This document shows positions 1 through 11,700 of a DNA stretch of 64,000 nt, piece after piece. Made by a program: the position numbers and the translations under genes. The notes beneath the pieces were generated by a model. The model saw only the letters and a list, made by a program, of their open reading frames with translations. It was not told the origin of the DNA and searched no databases. The stretch's first letter is position 1. Every line of letters begins with the position of its first letter. Source of the stretch: Pseudomonas sp. URMO17WK12:I11 (GTDB lineage: Bacteria; Pseudomonadota; Gammaproteobacteria; Pseudomonadales; Pseudomonadaceae); NCBI RefSeq assembly GCF_007677725.1, contig NZ_VEDF01000005.1:62001-126000 (forward strand), in the 5' to 3' direction.

Positions 1-535
1 GCGGGTTGCCGCCCAGAATCAGCATGAATTGGGTATGGTCGATGTCCGGGATCGGCAGGAGCAGACCATGGCCGTACATCAGGTGGCTGATCAGGTGCTG
101 CGGCAGCTGATCCACGGAGGTAGCGGAAAAGCGATTGCGGGTTTTCAGCAGGCCCAGAAAGTAATTGCTGTGCGTCATCAAGCCATAGTTGTGCACGCTG
201 GGGTTGCCCTGGTACACCGCCACGGCATTGCGCCCATGGGCCTGCTGAACCGCCCACAGACGCTCGGCGGCCAGGCTGAACGCCTCTTCCCAACTGATCG
301 CCTGCCACTGCTCGCCAATGCGCCGGTGCGGTTGACGAAGGCGGTCCGGGTCGTTCTGGATATCTTGCAAGGCCACCGCTTTGGGGCAGATGTGCCCGCG
401 GCTGAACGGATCCAGGGGGTCGCCTTTGATCGAGCCGATCACCGCGTGCCCATTGGGTTCATGGCTGACTTCGATGTTCAGCCCGCAGATCGCTTCGCAC
501 AGGTGACAGGCACGGTGATGCAGGGTCTTGGTCAT
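1..535 (-). CDS. molybdopterin oxidoreductase, N-terminal part (3' end outside window)
   Basis: Reading the minus strand from the ATG at 533-535 gives an uninterrupted frame of 178 residues that leaves the window at base 1. It begins MTKTLHHRACHLCEAICGLN and shows the N-terminal [4Fe-4S] pattern C-x2-C-x3-C, with a fourth cysteine in HICPKA about 35 residues later. This is typical of the Mo/W-bis-MGD oxidoreductase family (formate dehydrogenase or nitrate reductase catalytic subunits). Further on the frame reads WEEAFSLAAERLW and a Y-Q-G-N-P-S-V-H-N segment, usual for FdhF/BisC-like proteins. The substrate cannot be told from this portion. The plus-strand open frame over the same bases (29-625) is its antisense shadow. 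Confidence 0.85.
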   Translation of the reverse strand, partial: MTKTLHHRACHLCEAICGLNIEVSHEPNGHAVIGSIKGDPLDPFSRGHICPKAVALQDIQNDPDRLRQPHRRIGEQWQAISWEEAFSLAAERLWAVQQAHGRNAVAVYQGNPSVHNYGLMTHSNYFLGLLKTRNRFSATSVDQLPQHLISHLMYGHGLLLPIPDIDHTQFMLILGGNP

Positions 536-581
536 GGCCGCCTCTGCCTTGTTGTGATTATGGAGTTAGCGAGACTCGACT

Positions 582-701
582 ATGCCGCGCAGGCTCATCG
601 TCGACCAGCGGGCTTTGCGCCATGAATTGCGCGACATCAGGCAGACGATTCACGACAGCGGTTTGCAAAGTGCCCAGCAGGCCGTGTACAACCTGCTGTA
701 G
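582..701 (+). CDS. possible small ORF, 39 aa, unknown
   Basis: An ATG at 582 opens a 39-codon frame ending with TAG at 699-701. The product is rich in R, Q and L (MPRRLIVDQRALRHELRDI...) and could be a helical peptide. GGAG lies at 562-565, rather far upstream (16 bases). I do not recognise it, and it may be chance in a GC-rich intergenic region between the oxidoreductase start and argF. Confidence 0.2.
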   Translation: MPRRLIVDQRALRHELRDIRQTIHDSGLQSAQQAVYNLL

Positions 702-711
702 CAAATAAAAA

Positions 712-748
712 ACGGCTCGGACACCAGGGTCACGATACCCGGGGCCGT
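712..748 (-). terminator. orphan terminator-like hairpin read on the minus strand
   Basis: ACGGC at 712-716 pairs with GCCGT at 744-748, and an inner GGGT/ACCC stem lies at 727-740. On the minus strand the stem is followed by a run of six T (706-711 complement) and an AT-rich tail, as in an intrinsic terminator. No minus-strand gene is seen directly to its right, so the transcript it would end is unknown. Confidence 0.45.
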
Positions 749-778
749 CGCCTCAATACGCGGCCGCTGTTTCCCCTC

Positions 779-806
779 TTGGTTTCAGGCGACATTTAAT
801 TATAGT
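779..806 (+). promoter_or_regulatory. probable sigma-70 promoter of argF
   Basis: TTGGTT at 779-784 and TATAGT at 801-806 are separated by 16 bases in an AT-rich pocket. This would give an untranslated leader of roughly 105 bases before the argF ATG at 920. The rest of the 749-919 stretch holds no other gene I can support. I see no clear ArgR box. Confidence 0.45.
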
Positions 807-919
807 ATTGCGCCTTTCCCCATTTCGTCCGCTCCGTGCGGCTTACGCCGCAGGTCACCTCCGTTGTTAAAAATAAACCTACGGTCGACCTGCATACTGT
901 TGCAGATAAGGTAGTCAAT

Positions 920-1840
920 ATGAGCGCTAGGCACTTTCTCTCCCTGCTGGATTTCACCACCGACGAACTGCTCGGGGTGATCCGCCGAGGCATCGAGCTG
1001 AAGGACCTGCGCAAGCGAGGCGTGCTGTTCGAGCCGCTGAAGAACCGCGTATTGGGCATGATTTTCGAGAAATCCTCGACCCGTACCCGTGTATCGTTCG
1101 AAGCCGGGATGATCCAGCTCGGGGGCCAGGCCATCTTCCTCTCGCCACGCGACACCCAACTGGGCCGCGGCGAGCCGATCGGCGACAGCGCCATCGTCTT
1201 GTCGAGCATGCTCGACGTGGTGATGATCCGCACCCACGCCCACAGCACCTTGACCGAATTTGCCGCCAAATCGCGCGTGCCAGTGATCAACGCGCTGTCC
1301 GACGAATCGCACCCTTGCCAACTGCTGGCCGACATGCAGACCTTCCTGGAACATCGCGGCGCCATCCAGGGCAAGACCGTGGCCTGGATCGGCGACGGCT
1401 TCAACATGTGCAATTCCTACATCGAGGCGGCCAAGCAGTTCGATTTCCAGCTGCGCATCGCCTGCCCGGAAGGTTATGAACCCGATCCGCGCTTCATGGC
1501 CCTGGGCGGCGATCACGTGCAAATCGTGCGCGACCCGCAGCAAGCAGTGCAGGGCGCGCACCTGGTGACCACGGATGTCTGGACTTCCATGGGTCAGGAA
1601 GAGGAAACTGCACGGCGGCTAAAGCATTTTGCGCCTTACCAGGTCACCCGTGCCCTGCTCGACCTGGCGGCACCCGACGCCTTGTTCATGCATTGCCTGC
1701 CCGCCCACCGAGGTGAGGAAATCAGCCATGACCTGCTCGACGACCCACGTTCGGTCGCCTGGGACCAGGCTGAAAACCGCTTGCATGCGCAGAAGGCCCT
1801 TCTCGAATTTCTTGTCGAACCGGCTTACCACCACGCATGA
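920..1840 (+). CDS. argF: ornithine carbamoyltransferase
   Basis: Anabolic ornithine transcarbamylase, 306 aa, cytoplasmic: carbamoyl phosphate plus ornithine to citrulline in arginine synthesis. The carbamoyl-phosphate motif S-S-T-R-T-R is near residue 45, H-P-C-Q near residue 130, and the ornithine-side H-C-L-P-A-H-R-G motif near residue 260. The length matches the family. The frame is open upstream to a GTG at 836, but the protein family starts at [12 protein letters not shown], so the ATG at 920 is chosen; its Shine-Dalgarno is weak (AAGG about 7 bases upstream). The stop overlaps the ATG of the next gene (ATGA), so the downstream ABC ATPase is probably translationally coupled. Confidence 0.97.
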   Translation: MSARHFLSLLDFTTDELLGVIRRGIELKDLRKRGVLFEPLKNRVLGMIFEKSSTRTRVSFEAGMIQLGGQAIFLSPRDTQLGRGEPIGDSAIVLSSMLDVVMIRTHAHSTLTEFAAKSRVPVINALSDESHPCQLLADMQTFLEHRGAIQGKTVAWIGDGFNMCNSYIEAAKQFDFQLRIACPEGYEPDPRFMALGGDHVQIVRDPQQAVQGAHLVTTDVWTSMGQEEETARRLKHFAPYQVTRALLDLAAPDALFMHCLPAHRGEEISHDLLDDPRSVAWDQAENRLHAQKALLEFLVEPAYHHA

Positions 1841-2940
1841 GTTCCCTACTGCTGAATCTGCGCAACCTCGCCTGTGGCTACGGCGAGCAGCGCATCGTCC
1901 AGAACCTCAACCTGCACCTCAATGCAGGCGACATCGGTTGCCTGCTGGGTTCCTCAGGCTGCGGCAAGACCACCACCCTGCGCGCCATCGCAGGCTTCGA
2001 GCCGGTGCACGAAGGGGAAATCCAGCTGGCCGGCGAGGTGATCTCGCGGGCCGGCTTCACCCTGGCGCCGGAGAAGCGCCGCATCGGCATGGTGTTTCAG
2101 GACTACGCCCTGTTTCCTCACCTGACCGTGGCGCAGAACATCGCGTTCGGCATCGCCAAGCATCCGCGCCAGGCCCAGGTGATCGAAGAAATGCTCGCGC
2201 TGGTCAAGCTCGGCGGCTTGGGCGGGCGCTACCCGCATGAGCTGTCCGGGGGTCAGCAACAGCGGGTGGCATTGGCGCGGGCGTTGGCCCCAGAGCCTCA
2301 GTTGCTGCTGCTGGACGAGCCGTTTTCCAACCTCGACGTAGAACTGCGCCGACGCTTGAGCCATGAGGTCCGCGACATCCTCAAGAGCCGCGGGACCAGC
2401 GCCATTCTGGTTACCCACGATCAGGAAGAAGCGTTCGCCGTCAGCGATCACGTCGGCGTCTTCAAGGAAGGTCGCCTGGAACAGTGGGATACGCCCTACA
2501 ACCTTTATCACGAGCCGCAGACACCCTTCGTGGCCAGCTTCATCGGCCAGGGCTACTTCATCCGAGGCCAGATGAGCAGCCATGAAGCGGTAATGACCGA
2601 ACTCGGCGAACTGCGCGGCAATCGCGCCTACATCATGGCGCCCGGCAGCGCGGTCGACGTCCTGCTACGCCCGGATGACATCGTTTACGCCCCGGGCAGC
2701 GCGCTGCAGGCGAGCATCATCGGCAAAAGCTTCCTGGGTGCATCGACGTTGTACCGTCTGCAGCTGCCAACGGGCAGTCAGCTCGAAGCGATCTTCCCCA
2801 GCCACGTCGACCATCAGCTGGGCGATGCGGTAGGCATTGCGGTCAAGGCAGACCATCTGGTGCTGTTCGCAGCGCCCGGCAGCGTGGCGGCGCAACTGCC
2901 GCGCCTGGATGGTGTACGCCGCTACAGCTCGGCGACTTGA
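1837..2940 (+). CDS. ABC transporter ATP-binding protein (PotA/FbpC type), orphan
   Basis: A 367-aa ATPase of the CUT1/PotA/FbpC class. Walker A is G-S-S-G-C-G-K-T-T near residues 37-45, the signature is LSGGQQQR near 136-143, and Walker B is [12 protein letters not shown] just after. A switch histidine lies in LVTHDQEE, and a TOBE-like C-terminal third is expected from about residue 240. The gene overlaps the argF stop by four bases. No permease or binding-protein gene lies nearby on either side, so it either serves a transporter encoded elsewhere or has another role. Substrate (iron, polyamine, sugar) cannot be read from the sequence. A GC-rich hairpin follows. Confidence 0.9.
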   Translation: MSSLLLNLRNLACGYGEQRIVQNLNLHLNAGDIGCLLGSSGCGKTTTLRAIAGFEPVHEGEIQLAGEVISRAGFTLAPEKRRIGMVFQDYALFPHLTVAQNIAFGIAKHPRQAQVIEEMLALVKLGGLGGRYPHELSGGQQQRVALARALAPEPQLLLLDEPFSNLDVELRRRLSHEVRDILKSRGTSAILVTHDQEEAFAVSDHVGVFKEGRLEQWDTPYNLYHEPQTPFVASFIGQGYFIRGQMSSHEAVMTELGELRGNRAYIMAPGSAVDVLLRPDDIVYAPGSALQASIIGKSFLGASTLYRLQLPTGSQLEAIFPSHVDHQLGDAVGIAVKADHLVLFAAPGSVAAQLPRLDGVRRYSSAT

Positions 2941-2950
2941 AACCACCCCT

Positions 2951-2971
2951 AGGGGCCGGCGCTCGGCCCCT
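2951..2971. terminator. bidirectional hairpin between convergent genes
   Basis: A perfect 7-bp stem AGGGGCC/GGCCCCT with a 7-base loop sits 10 bases after the ABC ATPase stop and 10 bases before the ybaK stop. There is no strong T run, so it is a modest terminator at best. Confidence 0.5.
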
Positions 2972-2981
2972 GCTGCTCTGC

Positions 2982-3452
2982 TCAGACCTTGCCGATAGCG
3001 GCGAATGTGCCTTGGGTATGTTCGGCAAGCACCGCAGCGGCCAGCTCCACCTCGAGTCCGCGCCGGCCAGCGCTGACATGAATGGTTGCAAAACCTTGCG
3101 CAGAGTCGTCGATGAACGTGCGCAAGCGCTTTTTCTGCCCTAGTGGGCTGATTCCTCCTACAAGATAACCGGTCGAGCGCTGCGCAACAGCCGGGTCGGC
3201 CATTTCGCACTTCTTGACGCCGGCCGCATGGGCCAGCGCCTTCAGGTCCAGGGTACCGACCACTGGCACCACCGCGACCAGCAATTCGCCTTTCTCGCTG
3301 CTCGCCAGCAAGGTCTTGTACACCTGCTGGGGGTCGAGCCCGAGCTTCTCCGCCGCCTCCAGTCCGTAGGACGCTGACTTGGGATCGTGCTGATAGCTGT
3401 GCACGCGGTGCGCGGCGCGGTGTTTTTTCAACAGGTCGAGTGCGGGGGTCAT
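2982..3452 (-). CDS. ybaK: Cys-tRNA(Pro) deacylase, YbaK/EbsC family
   Basis: A 156-aa protein of the YbaK/EbsC editing family, which hydrolyses Cys-tRNA(Pro) mischarged by prolyl-tRNA synthetase. It begins [20 protein letters not shown] and carries the family segments [19 protein letters not shown], the catalytic-site lysine region and a C-terminal G-Q-K-K-R-L stretch. The frame extends 17 codons upstream, but a GGAG six bases before the ATG at 3450-3452 and the family length favour the shorter form. It is convergent with the preceding ABC gene and divergent from glpF. Confidence 0.92.
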   Translation of the reverse strand: MTPALDLLKKHRAAHRVHSYQHDPKSASYGLEAAEKLGLDPQQVYKTLLASSEKGELLVAVVPVVGTLDLKALAHAAGVKKCEMADPAVAQRSTGYLVGGISPLGQKKRLRTFIDDSAQGFATIHVSAGRRGLEVELAAAVLAEHTQGTFAAIGKV

Positions 3453-3597
3453 GCCTGGCTCCGATGCTGACGGCTCGGCGCTACTGTAGGGCATCTGCAC
3501 CACAGCAGCCAGCGGCGCGCCCCGTCAGAGCCTCTAGCACGCGGATCAGGCCTGCACACAGGCGCTCAAAACGTGACTGACCGTTCACTTTCGACCT

Positions 3598-3626
3598 TTG
3601 ACATCAGCGTTTCTTGTCTATATTTT
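3598..3626 (+). promoter_or_regulatory. probable glpF promoter
   Basis: TTGACA at 3598-3603 and TATTTT at 3621-3626 with 17 bases between form a good sigma-70 promoter. It lies about 130 bases upstream of the glpF ATG. The rest of 3453-3753 is non-coding leader. Confidence 0.55.
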
Positions 3627-3628
3627 TT

Positions 3629-3644
3629 CGTTTCTGAAGAAACG
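3629..3644. promoter_or_regulatory. inverted repeat at glpF promoter, candidate GlpR operator
   Basis: CGTTTC and GAAACG are perfect inverted arms around TGAA, placed just after the -10 box of the glpF promoter. Position and its TTTCG-like sequence fit a DeoR-family GlpR repressor site. GlpR is encoded three genes downstream. Confidence 0.5.
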
Positions 3645-3753
3645 GTGCCCTTTTAAGGTGCACGTCATCTACCCGCCGCCTGTCAATGGGGATCGACATC
3701 CGGCTTTGCTGTCGAGCGCTCTGCGCCTCACAACAAAAACAACGAGGTCATAC

Positions 3754-4605
3754 ATGACGACTGCTCTACGTGAACCCACGCTGTCCAGCCAATGTCTGGC
3801 AGAATTTCTCGGCACCGCATTGCTCATCTTCTTCGGCACCGGTTGCGTCGCCGCGCTCAAGGTCGCAGGCGCAAGCTTTGGCCTGTGGGAGATCAGCATC
3901 ATCTGGGGTGTCGGCGTGAGCATGGCCATCTACCTCACGGCGGGTATTTCCGGTGCGCACCTGAACCCTGCTGTGAGCATCGCCCTGACCCTGTTCGCCG
4001 GCTTCGACAAACGCAAGCTGCCGCTGTACGTGCTCGCCCAGATCGCCGGCGCCTTCTGCGGCGCGGCGCTGGTGTACACGCTGTACAGCAACCTGTTCTT
4101 CGATTTCGAACAAGCCCACGCCATGCTGCGTGGCAGCGCCGACAGCCTCGAGCTGGCGTCGGTGTTCTCGACCTACCCGCATCCGGCCTTGTCCACTGGC
4201 CAGGCCTTTCTCGTCGAAGTGGTGATCACCGCCATTCTGATGGCGGTGATCATGGCCCTGACCGACGACAACAACGGCCTGCCGCGTGGCCCGATGGCGC
4301 CACTGCTGATCGGCCTGCTGATTGCCGTGATCGGCAGCGCGATGGGTCCACTGACCGGCTTTGCAATGAATCCGGCCCGCGACTTCGGGCCAAAATTGAT
4401 GACCTTCCTGGCTGGCTGGGGCGAAATCGCCTTCACTGGCGGTCGGGATATTCCGTATTTCCTGGTTCCGCTGTTCGCTCCGATCCTTGGCGCTTGCCTG
4501 GGCGCTGCGAGCTATCGCGGCTTGATCGCGCGCAACCTACCGGCTGCGCCCGGCGCGGCCGAAGAGACAAACGACCATCGCCAGGGCGATACTCAAGTCA
4601 ACTGA
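3754..4605 (+). CDS. glpF: glycerol uptake facilitator (aquaglyceroporin)
   Basis: A 283-aa inner-membrane channel of the MIP family that lets glycerol diffuse in. The two pore motifs are both intact: S-G-A-H-L-N-P-A-V-S near residue 67 and F-A-M-N-P-A-R-D near residue 205. The acidic residue after the second NPA (NPARD) is the mark of a glycerol rather than water channel. Six hydrophobic segments are visible. The frame stays open back to 3598, but the stretch before the ATG at 3754 is promoter and leader, and GAGG lies at 3744-3747. First gene of glpFKRD; 41 bases precede glpK. Confidence 0.96.
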   Translation: MTTALREPTLSSQCLAEFLGTALLIFFGTGCVAALKVAGASFGLWEISIIWGVGVSMAIYLTAGISGAHLNPAVSIALTLFAGFDKRKLPLYVLAQIAGAFCGAALVYTLYSNLFFDFEQAHAMLRGSADSLELASVFSTYPHPALSTGQAFLVEVVITAILMAVIMALTDDNNGLPRGPMAPLLIGLLIAVIGSAMGPLTGFAMNPARDFGPKLMTFLAGWGEIAFTGGRDIPYFLVPLFAPILGACLGAASYRGLIARNLPAAPGAAEETNDHRQGDTQVN

Positions 4606-4619
4606 TGACGGCGCCCTGA

Positions 4620-6146
<1,527 letters not shown>

Positions 6147-6154
6147 TCGCCGCT

Positions 6155-6173
6155 GGGGCCGCACTGCGGCCCC
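6155..6173 (+). terminator. hairpin after glpK
   Basis: GGGGCCGC and GCGGCCCC form a perfect 8-bp stem with a 3-base loop, nine bases after the glpK stop. No T tract follows, so it may only attenuate or protect the glpFK message ahead of glpR. Confidence 0.45.
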
Positions 6174-6247
6174 CATGGCGCACTGGCCGTCATCCCTTTC
6201 CTACGGCATCATTGCAGCATTTGTCCGGCAGCCCCTAAGGACCGCCC

Positions 6248-7003
6248 ATGAATCTGCCCCCCCGCCAACAACAAATCCTCGAACTGGTGCGCGAACGCGG
6301 CTACGTCAGTATCGAGGAAATGGCGCAGTTGTTCGTCGTCACTCCGCAAACCATTCGCCGCGACATCAACCAACTGGCCGAGCTCAACTTGCTGCGCCGC
6401 TACCATGGTGGTGCGGCCTACGATTCGAGCATCGAGAACACCGCCTATGCCATGCGCGCCGATCAGATGCGTGACGAGAAGCAGCGCATCGCCGATGCGG
6501 TGGCACGGCAGATTCCGGACCATGCCTCGCTGTTCATCAACATCGGTACCACTACCGAGTCCATCGCTCGGGCGCTGCTCAGTCACAGTCAGTTGAAGGT
6601 CATCACCAACAACCTGCACGTGGCGGCAATCCTGGCCGCCAAGGATGATTTCGAAGTACTGGTCGCCGGCGGCACGGTGCGCCGCGATGGCGGCGTGGTG
6701 GGCCAGGCCAGTGTCGATTTCATCAATCAATTCAAGGTGGACTTCGCCCTGGTCGGGATCAGCGGCATCGACGAAGACGGCAGCTTGCTGGACTTCGATT
6801 ATCAGGAAGTGCGGGTGTCGCAGGCCATCATCGCCAATGCGCGGCAAGTGATCCTGGCCGCAGACTCGAGCAAGTTCGGACGCAATGCCATGGTCAGACT
6901 CGGCTCGATCAGCCTGGTGGACTGCCTGGTGACCGATCAGGCGCCCAGTGTGGAACTGGGTCAGCTTCTCGATCAACACAAGATACGCCTCGAGGTCGTC
7001 TAA
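6248..7003 (+). CDS. glpR: DeoR-family repressor of the glycerol regulon
   Basis: A 251-aa repressor. The N-terminal DeoR helix-turn-helix is residues 5-57 (RQQQILELV..., [13 protein letters not shown]), followed by a sugar-phosphate-sensing C-terminal domain with the usual [10 protein letters not shown] loop near residue 97. In pseudomonads GlpR represses glp genes and is released by glycerol 3-phosphate. AAGGA precedes the ATG by 7 bases. It lies between glpK and glpD, and palindromes resembling its targets sit before glpF and before glpD. Confidence 0.95.
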   Translation: MNLPPRQQQILELVRERGYVSIEEMAQLFVVTPQTIRRDINQLAELNLLRRYHGGAAYDSSIENTAYAMRADQMRDEKQRIADAVARQIPDHASLFINIGTTTESIARALLSHSQLKVITNNLHVAAILAAKDDFEVLVAGGTVRRDGGVVGQASVDFINQFKVDFALVGISGIDEDGSLLDFDYQEVRVSQAIIANARQVILAADSSKFGRNAMVRLGSISLVDCLVTDQAPSVELGQLLDQHKIRLEVV

Positions 7004-7107
7004 TCCGGGGCGGCGACTGCTGCTATTTTCACAAATGTTCATTTAAGCGTCATTCAATCAGTTTTTTCTATGAGGACTGACTGGCGACCCGCGTCTTGTT
7101 GCGCTAG

Positions 7108-7150
7108 TATTTTCGGAAACGAACATTAATGTTCATATTCGATGTGAACA
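7108..7150. promoter_or_regulatory. clustered palindromes before glpD, candidate GlpR operators
   Basis: Three overlapping symmetric elements occur: TTTTCGGAAACGAACATT (7110-7127), which resembles the enterobacterial GlpR consensus; the perfect palindrome GAACATTAATGTTC at 7121-7134; and TGTTCA-N9-TGAACA at 7130-7150. They end only about 18 bases before the glpD start, so a bound repressor would block the promoter or initiation. Confidence 0.6.
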
Positions 7151-7168
7151 GCCCAGGAGGCCTTGCCC

Positions 7169-8695
7169 GTGACCGAGTCCGTTTCGCCCCAGCTCCCCTC
7201 AAGCGAATGCTTTGACGTTGCCGTGATCGGCGGCGGCATCAACGGTGTGGGCATCGCTGCCGATGCGGCCGGGCGTGGCCTGAAGGTTTTTCTTTGCGAA
7301 AAGGACGACCTGGCCCAGCACACCTCCTCGGCCAGCAGCAAACTGATTCATGGCGGCTTGCGCTATCTCGAGCATTACGAGTTCCGTCTGGTGCGCGAGG
7401 CGCTGGCCGAGCGCGAAGTGCTGCTGGCCAAGGCCCCGCATATCGTCAAGCCGATGCGCTTCGTACTGCCCCACCGTCCGCATCTGCGCCCAGCCTGGAT
7501 GATCCGCGCAGGGCTGTTCCTTTACGATCACCTGGGCAAGCGCAAGCGCTTGGGCGCGTCGCGCAGCCTGCGCTTCGGGCCAGGCTATCCACTCAAGCCG
7601 ACGATCACCCGCGGTTTCGAATACGCCGACTGCGCAGTCGACGACGCCCGCCTGGTGGTGCTGAACGCCATGGCTGCACGCGAGCATGGCGCGCACATCC
7701 GCACCCGCACTCGCTGCCTGCGTGCCGAACGTGTCGATGGCCTGTGGCAGGTTGACCTGCAGCACGCCGATGGCAACCTGCAGACAATCCAGGCTCGGGC
7801 GCTGGTCAATGCGGCAGGCCCGTGGGTCGCCAGCTTCATCAAGGACGACCTCAAGCTCGATGCGCCGTACGGCATTCGCCTGATCCAGGGCAGCCATCTG
7901 ATCGTGCCGCGCCTGTACGAAGGTGAACATGCCTACATCCTGCAGAACGAAGATCAGCGTATCGTCTTCTGCATCCCCTACCTGGAGCGTTTCACCCTGA
8001 TCGGCACCACCGACCGTGAATACACCGGCGACCCGGCCAAGGTGGCGATCACCGAGCAGGAAACCGACTATGTGCTGAAGGTGGTCAACGATCACTTCAA
8101 TCATCAGCTAAGCCGCGACGACATCCTGCACACTTACTCCGGTGTGCGTCCGCTGTGCAACGACGAGTCGGACAACCCTTCGGCGGTGACTCGCGACTAC
8201 ACCCTCGCCCTGTCGGCAAGCGCGGGCCAGGCCCCGCTGCTGTCGGTCTTCGGCGGCAAGCTCACCACCTACCGCAAGCTCGCCGAATCGGCGATGGCTG
8301 AACTCAAGCCGTTCTTTACCCAGATGCGCGGCAGCTGGACCGCCACTGCACCCTTGCCAGGTGGCGAGAACATGAGCACCGCGCAGGCATTGGTCGAGCG
8401 CCTGATGACCGCGTACAGCTGGCTGGCGCAAGACATTGCCAAACGCTGGGCCGTGACCTACGGCGACCGCGTCTGGCGCCTGCTTGAAGGCGTTCAAGGT
8501 CCGGACGATCTCGGCACGGCCATCGGCGGTGGCCTGTTCAGCCGCGAGGTGGATTACCTGTGCCGTGAGGAATGGGCCCGCGACGCCGATGACATCCTGT
8601 GGCGCCGCACCAAGCTGGGCTTGTTCACCACCGCCAGCGAGCAGCAGGCGCTACGTGATTACCTCAAGCAGATGCCTGCACTGCGCGCTGCCTGA
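7169..8695 (+). CDS. glpD: glycerol-3-phosphate dehydrogenase (FAD, respiratory)
   Basis: A 508-aa membrane-associated flavoenzyme oxidising glycerol 3-phosphate to dihydroxyacetone phosphate and passing electrons to quinone. The FAD Rossmann motif VIGGGINGVGIA is near residues 19-30, and SSKLIHGGLRYLE, typical of GlpD, follows near 54-66. AGGAGG at 7155-7160 is eight bases from GTG 7169 but only two from the in-frame TTG 7163, so GTG is taken as the start. It has its own promoter and operator region after glpR. Confidence 0.96.
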   Translation: MTESVSPQLPSSECFDVAVIGGGINGVGIAADAAGRGLKVFLCEKDDLAQHTSSASSKLIHGGLRYLEHYEFRLVREALAEREVLLAKAPHIVKPMRFVLPHRPHLRPAWMIRAGLFLYDHLGKRKRLGASRSLRFGPGYPLKPTITRGFEYADCAVDDARLVVLNAMAAREHGAHIRTRTRCLRAERVDGLWQVDLQHADGNLQTIQARALVNAAGPWVASFIKDDLKLDAPYGIRLIQGSHLIVPRLYEGEHAYILQNEDQRIVFCIPYLERFTLIGTTDREYTGDPAKVAITEQETDYVLKVVNDHFNHQLSRDDILHTYSGVRPLCNDESDNPSAVTRDYTLALSASAGQAPLLSVFGGKLTTYRKLAESAMAELKPFFTQMRGSWTATAPLPGGENMSTAQALVERLMTAYSWLAQDIAKRWAVTYGDRVWRLLEGVQGPDDLGTAIGGGLFSREVDYLCREEWARDADDILWRRTKLGLFTTASEQQALRDYLKQMPALRAA

Positions 8696-8700
8696 ACAAT

Positions 8701-8727
8701 GGCGGCCCGTCTTCAGCCGAGGCCGCC
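8701..8727. terminator. hairpin between convergent glpD and the NEL gene
   Basis: GGCGGCC at 8701-8707 pairs perfectly with GGCCGCC at 8721-8727 around a 13-base loop, between the stops at 8695 and 8735. Likely a shared bidirectional end without a strong T tract. Confidence 0.45.
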
Positions 8728-8734
8728 TGTCGCT

Positions 8735-11700
8735 TCAGGGGTGGAGCCGCTGATATAACTCAGCGGCCAATGTCCTGAGCAGTTTGCGCTCTGCAGCCTG
8801 GTACTCGTGCATGTAGCCTATGCTGCGCTGGTTGAATAGCCACTCGTCTATGGTGCCGTTCTCCAACTCCTTCTCACTCGCTTCCAACAAGGTCAGGGAC
8901 TGCGCATTCACCTGAGCGAAACGCTCGGCGTAGTGTTCGCGTGCGTAGGCCTCCCAGAACGGCCGCTGTGCAAGCGATGTAATCAGCGCTTGTGGCGATT
9001 CGGCCGCCAGCACCTGCTCCTGGGCCGCGATCAGGTCCCGCGTGGTGACGTGGGCGAAGGCCTCGTAATGCATGGTTTCGGCTTCAATGGGCAAATCCAG
9101 GGCGCTTGCCAGTTTCACCCGGTAGAACAACTGCACTTCGATTTCATCGATATGCGGGTTATTCGCAGCACGCATCTGGTCGATGTGCCGCATCGCGATT
9201 CGATCCACCTCATCGAGGCGATACAGGCCGCGTGCCAACGCCATGAGCTTGCCGGGCACCGCCGCAGGAGGCAGGTTACTGGTGTACTTTTCCGCCTGTA
9301 CCGCCACTTCCATCTGGCCCAGCAACAGCAACAAGCGGTCTTCGCAGGTGCGGGTGCCAGAGGCTTGGAGGAACAGGCGCTCGCGCACGCTTTCATGCTC
9401 CGCGCACGCCTTGAGTATGCGCCAGATTCGTGCGCGGTAATGCCCGGGGTGTTCACTGAAGTCGTCGCCGCGGGCAAAGTCGGCAAGAAACAGAAACAGG
9501 CCAGATGAGCCTTGCTCGGCGTGCAACGCGTGCCACCATGTGCGGCGCTCACTCGCGGTGGCGGCGGGCCCATCGCCCAACCAGCATTCGAGCAACTCAT
9601 CGTCGATCGGCCCGTGCCGGTAACTGGCACTGCCCCTCTGGCCTGCCGTCACCCCACCGGAGGCTTCGTCGAGCAAGCCCTCGCTAACCGCATCCAGCGG
9701 GTTGTCATGCACCGTCATTTGGTCGATCTGGTTGCGCAGGTCAGTCAGGCTCATGCGGATCTGGCTGATGTTGTTGTCGCGCAGGTCCAGGTGCGCTTGC
9801 CAGGTAACCTGGGCAGGCACGGCGTTGAGTGATGTGCCATTGAGCGCCAGCGAACGCAGGCGGCGCAGGCCCGGCAGCGCTGGTGCATAGCCGAGCGGAT
9901 TTCTCGAAAGGTTGAGTACCTGCAACTGCGCCAGGGCCGACAGGCGCCGTTCGCCAGCGCCATCCATGACGATGCGATTGCGCCCCAGATGCAACTGACG
10001 CAGGTGCCGCAAGCGCTCTACGCCAGGCGGCACCGTGCTCAGGCGATTGCCTTGCAGGTCCAGTTCGACCAGATTGCCGAAGCGCGACAGGAAGTCTTCA
10101 TCGATCTCGCTCAGGTCCATGTTGCGCAGGGTCAGCCGCCGGATGTGGTCGAAGCGCAGGCCACGCGGCAGGCGCGGCAGGCTACCGACGCGTTCGCCAT
10201 CGATTTGCACCACGAACTCGTCGGCATAGTTGGTGATCTTGCGGCGCCAGGCGCGGCGCAGGGCAGTGACCACCTGGCGCCGCCGCCAGCTGTCGCGAAT
10301 ACCGCTGGCAGCGTTGTGCCAGGCATTCAGCGCTCGGCGCAGGCGTGTCAGTTGAGCCTGAACATGCTCGTAATGGTCCCAGAGGCTTTCACCGTGCTCC
10401 AGCACGTCGAGCAAGTAGGCTTCGAGTTCGTCCTCGGTGAGCAGCGGGTAAATGCGTTGAAAGCCGCGCCTGATCGAGCGCCGTCCGCCGCCAAGGCGTC
10501 CGCTGAGCGGGTAGCCCAGGCGCCCATCGATCAAGCGCAGCGGCGCGCGCACGCCGATGGCTGGCGACACCATGTCCAACGTCTCGAGGAGCTGATTGCG
10601 GTTCTGGCTGGCAGCGCCGAGCAAACGCCATGACAAGTCATCGCCGGTCAAGGACGTGACGCTGCCCAGACGCGCCTGCTGCTCATCGTCCAAGCTCTGC
10701 AGCAGCGCCTCGATCAAGCCCCGGGCAGGGCCAGGGCCGTCATCAAGCACGTAGCCATCACCGACCCGCACCAGAACCTCGACTTCAGCGCCGCTGCCTA
10801 TGCTGGCCACCAGTCGCCCCTCTGTACTGCCCACGCGCAGTTCCAGGCGCCGCTCTGGACCCGGCGGGGCCAAACGGTCGAGCACGCTCAAGGCCAGGCG
10901 TTCGGTGTCTTCGTTAACCGCCCTGGCCAAGCGCAAACCGGCGCAGGCACGGTCCAGGCGGCTGTCCTGGATCAGCCAGCGGGCGCGTTCGGCCAGCACC
11001 AGCGGGACGCGACCGGTGCGTTCGAAACTGTCGAGGTGGGTGCTCTCTGCACTGCCAGCCAGGTGCTGCCGCAGGCGTCGGGTGAGGCTTGGGAAGTCCC
11101 GTTGTAAAAGTGCTTCGAGGCCGCTTAGCTGGTCGGTCTGGCCTGTCAGACGTTGCAGCAGAGCCTCGCCCTGCTCGGTCACGTGCAACTGATGCAAGCG
11201 GTGCAGTTCGACGGCATCGGCCAGACGCGCCGGGGCGCCTTCGCCTGCCAGGTGCAGATGCCGCAGCTGGTCGGCCGTCACGCGCGTGGTCTGCATGGCC
11301 TGGGTCGCCAGTTCGTCGCTGACCGTCGACAGTTCGGCGCCGAAGGCGCGCAGCAGTTGCCCATCGCTGGCCCACTGCTGCGGCTCGACATAGCCTGCCG
11401 CCGCTGCCTCGGCCAATTTCACCCGGCCATCGGCAGCCGCCACCGGTACCAGCTCATCGACAAACGGCGCAGACGCCAACTGAGTACGCAGCATGCTGCT
11501 GCCTTTGGCCACCAGCACGCCAATGGCGACGTTTTCCGCCACGCCGAACAGGTGATCAAGGGCCGTCGCGCGGTCGCCGATACGCCAGGCCTCATAGCCT
11601 TCGTACACCTGCCCGGCCAGTTGCACGGCATTGACCGCCAGCATCACTTCGCCCAGCACCGGCACGAACATCCCTGCCAGATTGAGCAGCTCAAAGCCGG

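Noticed and set aside
29..625. 198-codon plus-strand frame at the left edge
   Set aside because: Antisense to a clear molybdopterin oxidoreductase start with its Fe-S cysteines; no family features.
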